From Diphasiastrum complanatum (Eukaryota > Streptophyta > Lycopodiopsida > Lycopodiales > Lycopodiaceae): DNA of 64,000 nt. Location of the stretch: assembly GCA_029204225.1 (NCBI GenBank), contig CM055092.1:11220570-11284569 (forward strand). Direction: 5' to 3'. The notes beneath the pieces are model-generated. The model saw nothing but the letters and a program-made list of their open reading frames with translations, was not told the DNA's origin and ran no database searches. How positions within the stretch are numbered: position 1 is the first letter of the stretch; each line of letters opens with the position of its first letter. Positions 44,301 to 55,108 of the stretch are shown here, piece after piece. Both the position numbers and the translations under genes were made by a program.

Positions 44301-45652
44301 GAGGCAGATGATTGAGGTGTTGGGCACATGCCACGGGCAAGGGTCACAGGTGCATCACGTGGCAGAGGTGGGGCACATGGCACAGGTTATACCGGGAGAC
44401 AGGCAGGGCACACAGGGGAGGCTAGTGGCATACCTACCTATGTCGATATGATGGAGGAGGCTCTTGATAGAGGGCAGAGTGATTTACATGCAGGTCCCGC
44501 AGGTGTTTGGATGAGTGCAGTACAGAGTCATGGCCGTTACTACGACAACACACCAGAGGAGACACAAAGAAACTTTGATTGCACCGATTGGGAGGCCATG
44601 CAGGGTCTATAGGGTGCACATGATGAGGCACGAGATGATTCCAAGGATGGTGCACGGGATGAGGCCCAGAGCCCAGAGCATTTGTATTCAGATGCCCAGC
44701 TAGACGACTTGATTGCCACATTGGATTCAGAGGCCCAGCAGATGCCGAGTGTCAGGGCACCCCATCATCTCTTGCTAGCATGCCATACACAGAGTCTCAG
44801 CTAGAGCAGCTACATGAGGTGCCTCCATTTCCTCCAGTTCCTCAGAGGGTATATATGTGCCGCACAACACCACCAGTGCCACTGATGCCATTGAGGCCTG
44901 TAGCCGCTCCATCACCGTCCACTTCTGCAGCACCAGGTCTCCATGGCAGGCCACCATCTGTGCCCAGGTTTTCTCTTGCAGCGCCCACATCCATAGTGGC
45001 TCCTCCAGTGGCAGCACCCACTTCACATCCTCCCCCTTTGGCAGCACCCACTCCACTGGCTCCTCCTTTGGCAGCACCCAGGATGTACCTATACCGGCCA
45101 GCACAGCGCCCCTTTCAGTACATATTGCCGCTGTACTTGCCTCCTGCAGGGACGGCCCCTCCACAGCCAGTTCTTGCACCTACAACAGCTCCACGGGCTC
45201 ATCCTCCTCGCTCAGCTACACAGGGATACCCCTCTCTGGCTTCCCTATCCCAGCCGGCCTCAGCTTGGGCCCAGCTTAGCCAGCCAGGTGATTTGCATGG
45301 GGGTGATGAGGCATTGACAGCTCCCCTCGTCCGCAAAAGACCAGGAAGGCCCAAGGGTGCACCGAACAAGAAAGGCAGAGCACAGAAACAGCCAGGGAAG
45401 AGAGGACGACCTCGCAAGGCTCCAGGTACAGCTAGAGATACACAGTCACATTCAGCTGGAGCAGGTCTAGTTGGTTTGTCTTGCTTGGGGGCTGATGCGG
45501 AGGCAGATTGGGAGGATGTGGATGACGAGTCGTCCTCCTCGGATACATAGCCCATGCCAGTTCCAGACAGGCATAGATATCGGCTGCGAGAGTCAGCTCG
45601 GGGCCCTGATTTGTGTCCGGAGCATTCGTCCGAGTCAGAGCCAGAGCAATGA
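41395..45652 (+). pseudogene. hAT transposase, copy 4 (broken)
   Basis: ATG 41395 starts MVHSNLVDLWDEVDVVKRVA. The segment holding the CxxC of the BED finger is deleted, so zinc binding is lost. TGA follows at 41588. The frame from 41617 holds the Pro-rich linker up to a 20-bp deletion near 42450. The core (SDGWTDV, then VVSDNATNC with Ser for Thr) and later exons are recognisable: exon 2 near 43348 (WETQWNYFHRSIHNIAPILH), the dimerisation motif SVCERNWSTWALIRTRRR near 43798, and exon 4 from 44051 with AT-hooks near 45330-45425. Many stops and shifts occur. Confidence 0.88.
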
Positions 45653-46157
45653 TTGTGGCTCTGTTATTTTATTTTTAGCAGTTTGATATCATGTTCCATG
45701 TTTGGTGGCCAGATGGTCGAACATTGTATTCAGACCATTTTATATATTATATCCAGTGTTGGACGTACTTTATTTGCTGCACATTGTGTATTTGTCGATT
45801 TGTAAATGTGATGCTCTGTTTTCAATTTTATCTCAAATTGTATGTGCGTGTCTGAATCGTATTTTCAATTAGTTTCAACTGCAGAGATTGATAGCAGATG
45901 CACTTCATAGAAATACACCTCCCCTGATAGCATTTCATAAACACAGACATTACATTGCATTACACCAGGCGTGCGTTGCACAAAAAACACAGTGTATATA
46001 TATTCTATAGATGTATCAAGATAACAATACGTATCCCACCATATACGGCTGGGGCTATTCTTTACACTATGTTAGACACCGAATGCTACCTCATCTACTG
46101 CCGAAAATTACATAACAACAGTCAGCCACATACGGCTAGACCTTATCTATTCTAACC

Positions 46158-46498
46158 ATTCCTGCGGTTCCCTCCACTGACTCCTTGCCCTCGTCAGGTG
46201 CATTGTTCTGTCACTCTCGCTCTGCCTTCTGGTTAGCCTGACGACGTGCTGCCCTTTCCCTGACCATGATGAGTTGTTGTCGTGTGAAGTTCATTCCGAT
46301 CTGCTCATCCAAATCCAGCTCGACAGCGGGGGCAGGGGCCACAACGGGGGCGGGTGGCTCCGGTTTCAGATTTCTCTGCCGAGCCTGTCGCAGCATCTCA
46401 ATGTCTGCCTCTTGCTTCCGATGCCTTTCGTTGTGCTGTCGGACATCTTCCTCGAGCTTCCTTCTAGCTTCGCCTCGGGCTTCGGTGGTATGCACTCC
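46158..46498 (-). pseudogene. Small convergent hAT gene, copy 4 (copia-disrupted)
   Basis: The frame matches the copy 3 gene (KLEEDVRQHNERHRKQEAD, ELDLDEQIGMNFTRQQLIM). It has an early TGA at 46211, and its first codons, including ATG at 51927-51929, are separated by the copia insertion. Confidence 0.7.
46494..46498. repeat. Target-site duplication ACTCC (left)
   Basis: ACTCC precedes the copia element and recurs at 51920-51924 after it. Confidence 0.93.
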
Positions 46499-46901
46499 TG
46501 TTGAAGAGTAATGCCTATTTTACCCCTTTTGGCTAAGCATTAGTTAAGTTGTACATAACTCATGGGGCATGTTTTTTAATTAAATGCATGACCCCCCCCT
46601 TTTTTGTTAAGTTATGTAAATTAGTGCAAGTGGCCCACTTGGCCAAGTAGCTCACTCCCATGGTTGACACCTAGACTTTCCATGCATGTAAAGGAGGTGC
46701 TTGCCTCACAAGGGATTTGGAGGACCCACGCCCTCCTCTCTCTCACTAGCAATTCATTTCTTCTTGAGACTTTTGAGTTTGTGAGATGCTCATGCAATTC
46801 TCCTTGTGTGTGATATTTCCATAGCCAAGTTTTCTCAAGCTTTCATAGTTGATCTAGCATCTGAGTTAAGATACTCCATAGCTAGGTCTTGTAATTCTTC
46901 A
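46499..46901 (+). repeat. 5' LTR of copia
   Basis: 403 bp from TGTTGAAGAG to AATTCTTCA, identical by eye to 51517-51919. It includes an 8-C, 6-T homopolymer pair and a CT-rich stretch before CACTAGC. Confidence 0.96.
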
Positions 46902-46913
46902 TGGTATCAGAGC
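46902..46913 (+). other. Primer-binding site of copia
   Basis: TGGTATCAGAGC directly follows the LTR and is complementary to initiator methionine tRNA. Confidence 0.94.
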
Positions 46914-47370
46914 AGGTTGTCTAGCCTGTGAGTCTGAGAGTGAGAGAAACTTCAGTGCTTAGATTCTTGAGAAGATTCTTATCTTCTACAAGCACCTCAA
47001 TCTTGAAAGAGGGAGCATTTGATCTACAGGTGTCAGATCAGGTGGAGTCTTGCACTGTTGGTGAGCTATTGGCAAGGGGAGTGGGATGATCCAAAAACTT
47101 TCTAAATCTGGCTAAGTTTTGGAGAGTTTTTCTGGAGGAGCTTACACAAAAGTAGGGCGCACTTTCTGTAGGGGCTTCTGGTTTCTGTTCCAGTGGAGCC
47201 TAGTGCTTGTGCTAGTGAGGCCACACCAAGTGGCAAAGACAAAAGCAGGAGCTGAAGGGTTGCCTTGAAGTGGCTACATACCCTAGTTTGGGGTTAAACC
47301 CTTGTTGTTGGAAGCTGTTCTTTTCTGATCTCTTTCAAGTTGAGCTTCTGTTTTAAGCACAGATTTTAGC
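46914..47370 (+). other. Leader of copia element
   Basis: About 457 bp between the primer-binding site and the gag-pol ATG. No gene is seen. Confidence 0.7.
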
Positions 47371-50300
47371 ATGGCAAGTCTTGGGGAGAGTTTGCTGGGT
47401 GAATCTAGCAAACTAGATGGCACAAACTACAGAGTGTGGAAGTTCAAGATAGCCAATATCTTGATGGATAAGAATTGCTGGGAGGTCATGACAGGTACAG
47501 AACCTGTACCAACATCTGATCCTGAATTGAAGGACTACATGAACAGGAGACATAAAGCTCATAGGATAATCAATCTTTCTGTCAAGGACAATATTATTCC
47601 TCACATTTGCAATGCAAGGGATGCAGCTGATGCTTGGACAATTCTGAAGTCTATGTTTGAAACAGTGGATTCAGCCAAGCTGGTGTATTTGCAAAACAGG
47701 TTACATACTCTCAAGATGGAAGCAGGTGCAACAATTGGTGATCATATTACAAAGGTCAAGGACCTATTGGATCAGCTTGCTTCAGTTGGAGAGAAAGTAA
47801 GTGACAGGAGTATTGTTCCCATAGTCTTGAACAGCTTGTCATTCAACTATCAAGACTATGTGATGTCCCTTTCTGCTAGGGAGAAACTCCCAACCTTTGG
47901 GGAGTTATGTGGTCTTCTTTTACAGGAGGAGATGAGAAGGAAGAATCTTTCTGAAAGGGAAGATAATCCAGAGCTTGCATTTGCTTCTAAGAAGAAGCAA
48001 AACTTTCGGAAGAAAGGCAAAGGCAAAAAGAAGAACTCAAAGCAAAGCTTGGAGCAGCAGGTGTCCAAGTTACAGGTTGGAGAGGAGTCAAGCACCAATT
48101 CCTCATCCACACCCAAGAGGAAGGGCAACTGCAACTATTGTGGTAAGTATGGGCATTTTGCTTTTGAATGCAGGAAGAAGCAAAGTGATCAGAAGAAGGG
48201 AAAGAACCAGCAGAGTCACTTTGTTGACAAAGTTGCAGAGGAGGAGCAATCTGGTGTGCTTGAGCTATTCACCGCAGCCCTATCATCTGAATCCACATTT
48301 GGTGGATGGTATATTGATTCTGGAGCCTCAAAGCACATGACACCTCATAGAGATTGGTTCAGCACCTATGAGGAGACAGAAGATAGCCAGCATGTTTGCC
48401 TTGGAGATAATTCTACACGTATGGTGAGGGGCAAAGGTACAGTTGCAATACAGCTATCATCAGGTGAGGTGAAGGAAATTAAAAGTGTGTTGCATGTACC
48501 AGGGTTGGCTAAGAACTTGTTATCTGTTGGTGCCATTACCAAACAGAACATGGTGGTAGAGTTTAATGATTCTAAATGTTTGGTAAAAGACAAAGAGAAG
48601 AACTTCAAAGTGGTAGCCAAGGGAATGCAAGAAGGAGGTCTTTACAAGCTTTTCACAACCATTCCTAGACAAGAGGCCTTGTCTGCAAGAGATACTAATC
48701 GGGACAAGCTTTGGCATGAGAGATATGGTCATTTGAGTTACAAAAGTTTGCAAGTTTTGAACAGGCACAAAATGGTAGTAGATCTTCCTAGCATTAAGTC
48801 TTCTTCAGATACATGTGAGGCTTGTGCATTAGGGAAGCAACAGAGGAAAAAGTTTCCAAAGGAGAAAGCTACCAGGGCCAAGGGCATTCTTGAACTTGTG
48901 CATTCAGATTTATGTGGTCCCATGCAGGTCAAATCAGCAGGGGGGGCATACTATCTCATGACCTTCGTAGATGATTTCTCTCGGAAGGTATGGGTCTATT
49001 TTCTGAAACTGAAATCTGAAGCGTTCAAATACTTCAAACAGTGGAAAGCTATGGTGGAAAACCACACAGGAAAGAGGTTAAAGACTCTCAGGTCAGATAA
49101 GGGTGGTGAGTATATTTCTGATGAGTTCAAAGATCTTTGCAAAGCTTGTGGGATAAAGAGACAGTTTACTGCTCCACATACACCGCAGCAAAACGGCGTG
49201 GCTGAGCGGAAAAACAGGTCTATAGTTGAGTGTGCGAGGAGCATGCTCAAGGCAAAGGGGTTGCCAAATTCCTTTTGGGCAGAAGCGGTAGCAACTGCTG
49301 TTTTTCTATTGAATAGAAGTCCAACCAAAGCAGTTGAAGGAATCACGCCAGAAGAGGCATATAGTGGCAAGAAGCCCAAAGTGGGCAGCCTTCGAGTATT
49401 TGGGTGTACAGCATATGCACATATACCAAAGGACTTGCGGAAGAAACTTGATGCAAAATCCGTAAAGTGTGTCTTTCTTGGGTATAGTGAAGGTGAGAAA
49501 GCTTATGTGCTATATGATCTCGAAAACAGGAGGAAGATCCTAAGTCGAGATGTCATCTTTGATGAAGAGCATGCACCCAAGATACAAGAGCAGGAGAAGG
49601 AAGGAATTACTGAGTTCATACCCTTGATTGATTCCACGGATGAGGATCCTAGTCAAGAGTCCCGTAAGCCTCAAGTGCAGGAGCAACAACAGGAAATCGA
49701 ACCTACTAGTTCGAGACCTCTTTTTGGCCAAGTACCAGAAGCAGAAGTTGGGGACAAACGGAAGACTAAAACAGTACCATGGGATACGTGGTCACCATCC
49801 ACATCACCTACTGCTAGGAAGAAGCTACCTAGGTGGTATAGGGAAACAATCAAAGAAGGTCAAATGATTGAAGAAGGAGAGAGCAGTGAACAGGGTGTCA
49901 GAAGATCTCTTAGGTCTCATGAGAGACAAGAGACTAACTTTGCTCTTATGTCCACTATTCTGAATGCAGATGAGCCACAATTCTTTCACGAAGCCGTGAG
50001 AGAAAAGGTATGGCAACATGCCATGCAGGAGGAGTACGACTCCATTGTCAAGAATGACACATGGGAGCTCACTACATTGCCAGAAGGGAAGCAACCAATA
50101 GGTTGCAAGTGGGTCTATAAGACCAAGTTTCATGCCAATGGAACAGTGGACAAGTACAAGGCAAGGTTGGTGGCGAAAGGCTATGCTCAGCAAGAGGGGC
50201 TAGACTATGATGAGACATTCGCACCTGTTGCTAAAATGACATCTATCAGGACTGTTTTGGCTATAGCCTCATATTTTGATTGGGATGTCCATCAAATGGA

Positions 50301-51522
50301 TGTCAAGAGTGCCTTTCTTAATGGGCACCTACAGGAGGAGGTTTACATGGAACAACCGCAGGGATTTGAAATAACTGGCAAGGAGAATCTGGTTTGCAGG
50401 CTTAGGAAAGCCTTGTATGGGCTCAAACAGGCGCCAAGGGCTTGGTATAGCCGAATTGATGAGTACTTTGCAAGGCAAGGGTTTGAGAAGAGTAAGTCTG
50501 ATTGCAATCTTTATGTCTTCAGGGAAGGAGAAGACTTTGTGGTTGTTGTGCTCTATGTGGATGATCTACTCATCACGGGAAGCAATAAGAAGCTTATTGC
50601 TTGTGTTAAGAAGAATCTTTCTAATGAGTTTGAAATGAAAGATTTGGGTTTGATACACTATTGCCTAGGAGTTGAAGTTTGGAAAGGAAAGCGTTGTCTT
50701 TTTATCTCACAGGCAAAGTATGCACAAAAATTATTGAAGAAGTTTAACATGCAAGAAAGCAAACCAATCAGCACACCCATGGATGCAAGCAACAAGCCAT
50801 CAAAAGATGATGGTCCAGCATTTGCAGATGAGACGCTCTATCGTCAATTAGTGGGCAGCCTGATTTACCTTACTACCACCAGGCCAGATATTGCTTATGC
50901 GGTTGGAATCGCAAGTCAATACATGTGTAAGCCTACCGAAGCACATTGGAAGGCAGCAAAGCGGATCCTACGATATGTGAGAGGGACAGTGACTTATGGG
51001 ATTGGATACACGGATGACGGGAACCTTCAGCTGGAAGGCTATTCAGATTCTGATTGGGCAGGTGATAGAGACGATCGGAGATCGACGACAGGCTATTGCT
51101 TCAGCCTAGGTTCAGGGGCTATATCGTGGTGCAGTAAGAAGCAGCCTACTATTGCTCTATCGTCTACCGAAGCTGAGTACAAGGCGACTACGAGGTCCGC
51201 CTGTGAAGCCATTTGGTTACGCCGTCTACTTGAGGACATGCAAATTGCTCAAGTAAGACCTACATTGTTACATTGTGATAACCAAAGCTGCATTCAGCTT
51301 GCAAGGAATCCAGTCTATCATGCACGGACAAAACATATAGAGGTGGACCAGCATTTTATACGAGAGAAAGTGCACAGTGGGGAGATCGAGCTAGTTTATT
51401 GCGACACCAACGACCAGACAGCTGATATTTTTACTAAACCACTTAGTAAAGATAAGTTTGAAAAGTTCAGAACTTTGTTGGGTGTCAGTTTGAATAAAAT
51501 TGCCATTAAGGGGGGGTGTTGA
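47371..51522 (+). CDS. Copia gag-pol polyprotein, intact
   Basis: A 1383-residue polyprotein with copia domain order. Gag comes first (about 15-200, with TNYRVWKFKIANILMD). A CCHC knuckle CNYCGKYGHFAFEC follows (about 251-264), then protease with YIDSGASKHMT (about 312). The integrase HHCC finger (about 449-490, HERYGHL to CEACALGK) leads to the integrase core with HSDLCGPM, RSDKGGEY and the Glu in NGVAERKNRS (about 510-615). Reverse transcriptase has the GCKWVYKTKF block (about 910) and YVDDLLITG (about 1063). RNase H starts SDSDWAGDRDDRRSTTGY and includes SSTEAEYKA (about 1225-1270). The frame has no interruption. It runs through the polypurine tract, and its TGA stop lies inside the 3' LTR. 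All visible catalytic residues are present. Confidence 0.97.
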   Translation: MASLGESLLGESSKLDGTNYRVWKFKIANILMDKNCWEVMTGTEPVPTSDPELKDYMNRRHKAHRIINLSVKDNIIPHICNARDAADAWTILKSMFETVDSAKLVYLQNRLHTLKMEAGATIGDHITKVKDLLDQLASVGEKVSDRSIVPIVLNSLSFNYQDYVMSLSAREKLPTFGELCGLLLQEEMRRKNLSEREDNPELAFASKKKQNFRKKGKGKKKNSKQSLEQQVSKLQVGEESSTNSSSTPKRKGNCNYCGKYGHFAFECRKKQSDQKKGKNQQSHFVDKVAEEEQSGVLELFTAALSSESTFGGWYIDSGASKHMTPHRDWFSTYEETEDSQHVCLGDNSTRMVRGKGTVAIQLSSGEVKEIKSVLHVPGLAKNLLSVGAITKQNMVVEFNDSKCLVKDKEKNFKVVAKGMQEGGLYKLFTTIPRQEALSARDTNRDKLWHERYGHLSYKSLQVLNRHKMVVDLPSIKSSSDTCEACALGKQQRKKFPKEKATRAKGILELVHSDLCGPMQVKSAGGAYYLMTFVDDFSRKVWVYFLKLKSEAFKYFKQWKAMVENHTGKRLKTLRSDKGGEYISDEFKDLCKACGIKRQFTAPHTPQQNGVAERKNRSIVECARSMLKAKGLPNSFWAEAVATAVFLLNRSPTKAVEGITPEEAYSGKKPKVGSLRVFGCTAYAHIPKDLRKKLDAKSVKCVFLGYSEGEKAYVLYDLENRRKILSRDVIFDEEHAPKIQEQEKEGITEFIPLIDSTDEDPSQESRKPQVQEQQQEIEPTSSRPLFGQVPEAEVGDKRKTKTVPWDTWSPSTSPTARKKLPRWYRETIKEGQMIEEGESSEQGVRRSLRSHERQETNFALMSTILNADEPQFFHEAVREKVWQHAMQEEYDSIVKNDTWELTTLPEGKQPIGCKWVYKTKFHANGTVDKYKARLVAKGYAQQEGLDYDETFAPVAKMTSIRTVLAIASYFDWDVHQMDVKSAFLNGHLQEEVYMEQPQGFEITGKENLVCRLRKALYGLKQAPRAWYSRIDEYFARQGFEKSKSDCNLYVFREGEDFVVVVLYVDDLLITGSNKKLIACVKKNLSNEFEMKDLGLIHYCLGVEVWKGKRCLFISQAKYAQKLLKKFNMQESKPISTPMDASNKPSKDDGPAFADETLYRQLVGSLIYLTTTRPDIAYAVGIASQYMCKPTEAHWKAAKRILRYVRGTVTYGIGYTDDGNLQLEGYSDSDWAGDRDDRRSTTGYCFSLGSGAISWCSKKQPTIALSSTEAEYKATTRSACEAIWLRRLLEDMQIAQVRPTLLHCDNQSCIQLARNPVYHARTKHIEVDQHFIREKVHSGEIELVYCDTNDQTADIFTKPLSKDKFEKFRTLLGVSLNKIAIKGGC
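51505..51516 (+). other. Polypurine tract of copia
   Basis: A purine run (AAGGGGGG preceded by ATT) ends exactly at the 3' LTR and is also coding for the last residues of gag-pol. Confidence 0.88.
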
Positions 51523-51919
51523 AGAGTAATGCCTATTTTACCCCTTTTGGCTAAGCATTAGTTAAGTTGTACATAACTCATGGGGCATGTTTTTTAATTA
51601 AATGCATGACCCCCCCCTTTTTTGTTAAGTTATGTAAATTAGTGCAAGTGGCCCACTTGGCCAAGTAGCTCACTCCCATGGTTGACACCTAGACTTTCCA
51701 TGCATGTAAAGGAGGTGCTTGCCTCACAAGGGATTTGGAGGACCCACGCCCTCCTCTCTCTCACTAGCAATTCATTTCTTCTTGAGACTTTTGAGTTTGT
51801 GAGATGCTCATGCAATTCTCCTTGTGTGTGATATTTCCATAGCCAAGTTTTCTCAAGCTTTCATAGTTGATCTAGCATCTGAGTTAAGATACTCCATAGC
51901 TAGGTCTTGTAATTCTTCA
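51517..51919 (+). repeat. 3' LTR of copia
   Basis: 403 bp identical to the 5' LTR by eye, followed by ACTCC. Confidence 0.96.
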
Positions 51920-51949
51920 ACTCCGCCATCTCACGACACCCTGTTTCTC

Positions 51950-52395
51950 AAATTGGCTCTCACAGCCTCTCACAGCCTCTCATTGGCTCTCACTGGCTCT
52001 CTCACAGCCTCTCACAATGCCTCTCACTGGCTCTCTCATAACCTCCGAAAATGCCTCTCACAATGGCATTGTGAGTGCCTATTTAACACCACAACTTGTA
52101 CCCCCATGTGCAGTTGTTGATGATCCCTCCATGTGCCATTGTACCTGCCCTCATTTGTTGCTCCCCCACGTGCTGCACTCCCATTGGCCCCATGGTCTGC
52201 TCCCCCACAGTGCCCATGTGCCGCTCTACCTGCCCCCATGTGTTGCTTCCCCACATGCTACACTCCAATTGGGCCCGTGCTCTGCTCCCCTAGAGTGCCC
52301 ATGTGACGTTGTACTGCCCCGATTTGTTGCTCCCCCACGTGCTGCACTCCCATTGGCCCCAAGGTTTGCTCCCCCACAGTGCCCCCTGTACACTC
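51950..52395. repeat. Right-end repeats of hAT copy 4
   Basis: CTCTCACAGCC-type array (51955-52035), TATTTAA at 52080, and about three units of the roughly 86-bp repeat (52100-52390). Confidence 0.78.
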
Positions 52396-52572
52396 CCCCT
52401 TTTTTTTAAACCCTATACCCTTTTTTTTCATATTTTTTGGGCCCAATTTACATTAAAAAAGGCATTTTTTATTAGAAAATTAATAAAAAAAATAAAAAAA
52501 TATTATATACTGGTGCGGCACCATAACCGCGGTACCACCATTATGGTACCGGCGGTACCATGTGATTCTATG

Positions 52573-52580
52573 GTTCACCT
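52573..52580. repeat. 8-bp target duplication GTTCACCT
   Basis: GTTCACCT directly follows the CTATG right end of copy 4. Its partner is the inverted AGGTGAAC at 25697-25704. Confidence 0.82.
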
Positions 52581-54625
52581 TAACTACAACCTGCTCTAAG
52601 CTCTCCTTTAGCATATGATTTGGATTCATCTTTTAGATGCAAGAGGTGTTTTCAATGGAAGAAGCAAGTTCTAATGGCTTTAATTGGTCATAAATTATAA
52701 AATATGCTAAAATGTTGAAAGCGTGGAAAATTAAACAGGTTGGTTGATACATAGTACTGTTGATATTTCGATGCACGGTATAGGAGCCAAAGATGCAGAC
52801 ACGATTCACGAATAATTTTTTTTTTTTGTGAATATATGCAATATATGGGTATGAGTAGAAAGAGAAAAAATAGAGGATTAAGATCAAATAGGTTTTTAGT
52901 AGTTTCAGGTCCAATTCCAGGCAATTAGGTGAGATCTTGTTTACATAAAATGAATTGTGTAAACTTGAGGGTAAAAGTTATGACCCAACTGGCATTCTTG
53001 CGTAAACTAAATGAAAAAGTCATGACCCAACTAACATCAAAACCTAACGCGTACCGAACCATACACATTGAACCTTATAGAACCACAACGAATTGTACTA
53101 AACCATTTCAAACCCTATTAAACCGTAGCAAACCCTACTGAACCATAGCTACTGAATCACGATTCGCTATATCAAACCCTACTGAATCATGATCCGTTGC
53201 ATTTCTATATAATATGTATGTACATGTGCATGTAAATTTTCTTAAAGGAAAAGTAGATTTTTCTTTTGTGATTCGCTGCAACAATGGGAGCTACACATAG
53301 TTACCACTAAATTTAAATTTAGAATCTTTGAATTTTGATTCACTGATTCCAAAACTTGAATATACCAAAGTATCGAAAAAATTAAATTCATATAAAATAT
53401 GAGTGGACGATCCATCCACTTTGGCATAGCTTATCTTGGCAATTTTTTCAAGGTGCATATGAGAATTTAAAAGGGTGTAAATTGTAAAAGCTAAAGACTG
53501 GCCCTAGAAAAATACAAATGGAAGCTACGAAATAACTTGTAATCAAGGCTGTAACCAGAGATTGTTGGTTGATGGGCCAACCTTCCACAAGGGTTTGGTG
53601 GAAGGTTTTCATTGAATCCCTTTTTTTATTTGTTGAAGAGTTTTATTGCTAGTTTGTATTCTTTTTGTTTTTTTGGTACGAAGAAATTTTTTTTCGTAAA
53701 GAAGAGTTAGTGTTAATTTTGTATTCATTTTTTTTAAGAGTGCCTATCGTAATTCAACGACTTAATGGGAGGATAATGTTCTTAGCATAGACTTGCCATT
53801 AGGGCACCTTAATGTTGACATACGTCTTGCCTACCATTCAAAGAAGTTGCCTTAAATGACCGTTTGTAAAAAATAGAGAAACATATGTAGTGTGTACATA
53901 GTTTTGGTTGGAAATAAAACAATGATTGAAATCTTGCTTTTAAATAAAAAAGATATCAAAAGATTCAAAAGATTAAAAACTGAAGGTCGTATTAACTGTG
54001 GTTCTTTATTTAACATACTTGGATATGTGTTAAGCTTTGTGGGAAGCGATTGCTATTTTAGCAATCATAGACATGTCAGTTGTATCCTTTTTATCCAAAA
54101 GCTTTTCGTATTGATCTAGATCTACCAGCGCAGACGAAATTAAATCAAGTGATTTTCGAACCGTAGGACCTCCTTTATAAATAATGGAACGCAATCTATT
54201 TTTTCTCATCAATACGTACCAAGTTGATTAGGCTAATGTTTGTTCTTCCTGGGCAGCCAAAATCATGGCGTTTTTAATCATTCGTATTTTATATTTGAGT
54301 TTCGTGCCAGAATGATTTTTAGAAATGGTTCGAGCCTTTCATCATGATCATGGTTTTATGTAAAAACAAAGTAATTTGTTATGCTAGAAGCACGCAGACA
54401 TACCAAGTTCTACCATCAAAAAGCCCACCACGACCACTGAATAGGAACATCAAACAGAAGGCCCAAACGAAGTGAGCACCCAAGAATTGCGATAAGGGAT
54501 GCAAACCAAAGAATTCTTTAAAAGTTCTTGATATGGACTCTTTAGTGTTATGTACACATAATTCTAATGATTACTTATGACGTCACACACCAAGGGAAAA
54601 AGGCTACGAAGCAAGTGAACATCAG
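52581..54625. other. DEG7 intron sequence, no gene recognised
   Basis: AT-rich DNA with poly(T) stretches. At 53040-53190 phrases such as AAACCCTACTGAACC recur irregularly. A 60-codon open frame on the - strand (54030-54212) has no recognisable family. Confidence 0.5.
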
Positions 54626-55070
54626 ATGAAGAAGCTACCAAAATATCCACCCACTAGAGCATGCATGGGCCAAGTAGGGTTCAGAGCCCGCTGCTCTATT
54701 ACTTATCATATCTTCACTCTTCCAACTCTCATTGAGGAGGCCAGATGTAGGACGGAGTGGGTTACTGTTGTTTTATGGACTTTAGAAAAGCCTTTGACTC
54801 TGTCCCATGTTCCTTGCTCATCTAGAGACTACATGATCTTCGTTTCTCCATAGACATTATCCTGCTTGCGATGGCACTTTATGTGAGAGTTCTGGGTTGT
54901 TTCCATCATGACAGTGGTATGTCTGAGCAAATTTGGAGCACCATTGGCGTGAAGCAGAGTTAGTCTCTTTCACCTACACTCTTTGGGACATATATTGATG
55001 AGCTGGAGAGGGTCATCTCACAATGTGGTAGCTCCAATTGCAGACTGGGCAATGATAGACGGTAAGCAAA
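54626..55070 (+). pseudogene. LINE reverse-transcriptase remnant
   Basis: Fragments of a LINE reverse transcriptase in broken frames. The first holds TRACMGQVGFRARCSITYHI and TLIEEARCRTEW, the region before the first catalytic Asp. A block around EKPLTLSHVPCS corresponds to the family's 'RKAFDSVPR' Asp motif in a shifted frame. The later part has STIGVKQ and a stop, then SLSPTLFGTYIDELERVIS. The YADD box is missing. It is the same LINE family as 610-1581 (YIDELE against YIDDLE). Confidence 0.8.
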
Positions 55071-55108
55071 TCTGATATAGCTATGATAATATGCAAGGTC
55101 AGAACCCA

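Larger units (their letters stand above)
46499..51919 (+). mobile_element. Young intact Ty1/copia element
   Basis: A complete + strand copia element of 5421 bp. It has 403-bp LTRs with TG and CA ends that look identical over their whole length, an initiator-Met PBS, a leader, one open 1383-codon gag-pol and a polypurine tract. It is flanked by ACTCC. Identical LTRs and an open frame mean very recent insertion. It lies in the DEG7 intron in the sense orientation and breaks the small gene of hAT copy 4. Confidence 0.97.
41171..52572 (+). mobile_element. hAT copy 4 body (outermost element)
   Basis: The body begins in AT-rich DNA without the GGTACC left block and ends GTGATTCTATG at 52572, followed by GTTCACCT. 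It is interrupted by a copia element (46499-51919, duplication ACTCC). Its left block is the displaced segment 25593-25696, so copy 4 is the element that first inserted here and the others lie inside it. Confidence 0.85.

Noticed and set aside
53040-53190. Repeated AAACCCTA-like words resembling plant telomere repeats
   Set aside because: Spacing and sequence are irregular (AAACCCTATTAAACC, AAACCCTACTGAACC), so it is not an interstitial telomere array.
54030-54212. 60-codon open frame on the - strand with a plausible-looking sequence
   Set aside because: I could not relate it to any protein family, it has no splice or promoter context, and only one copy exists here.
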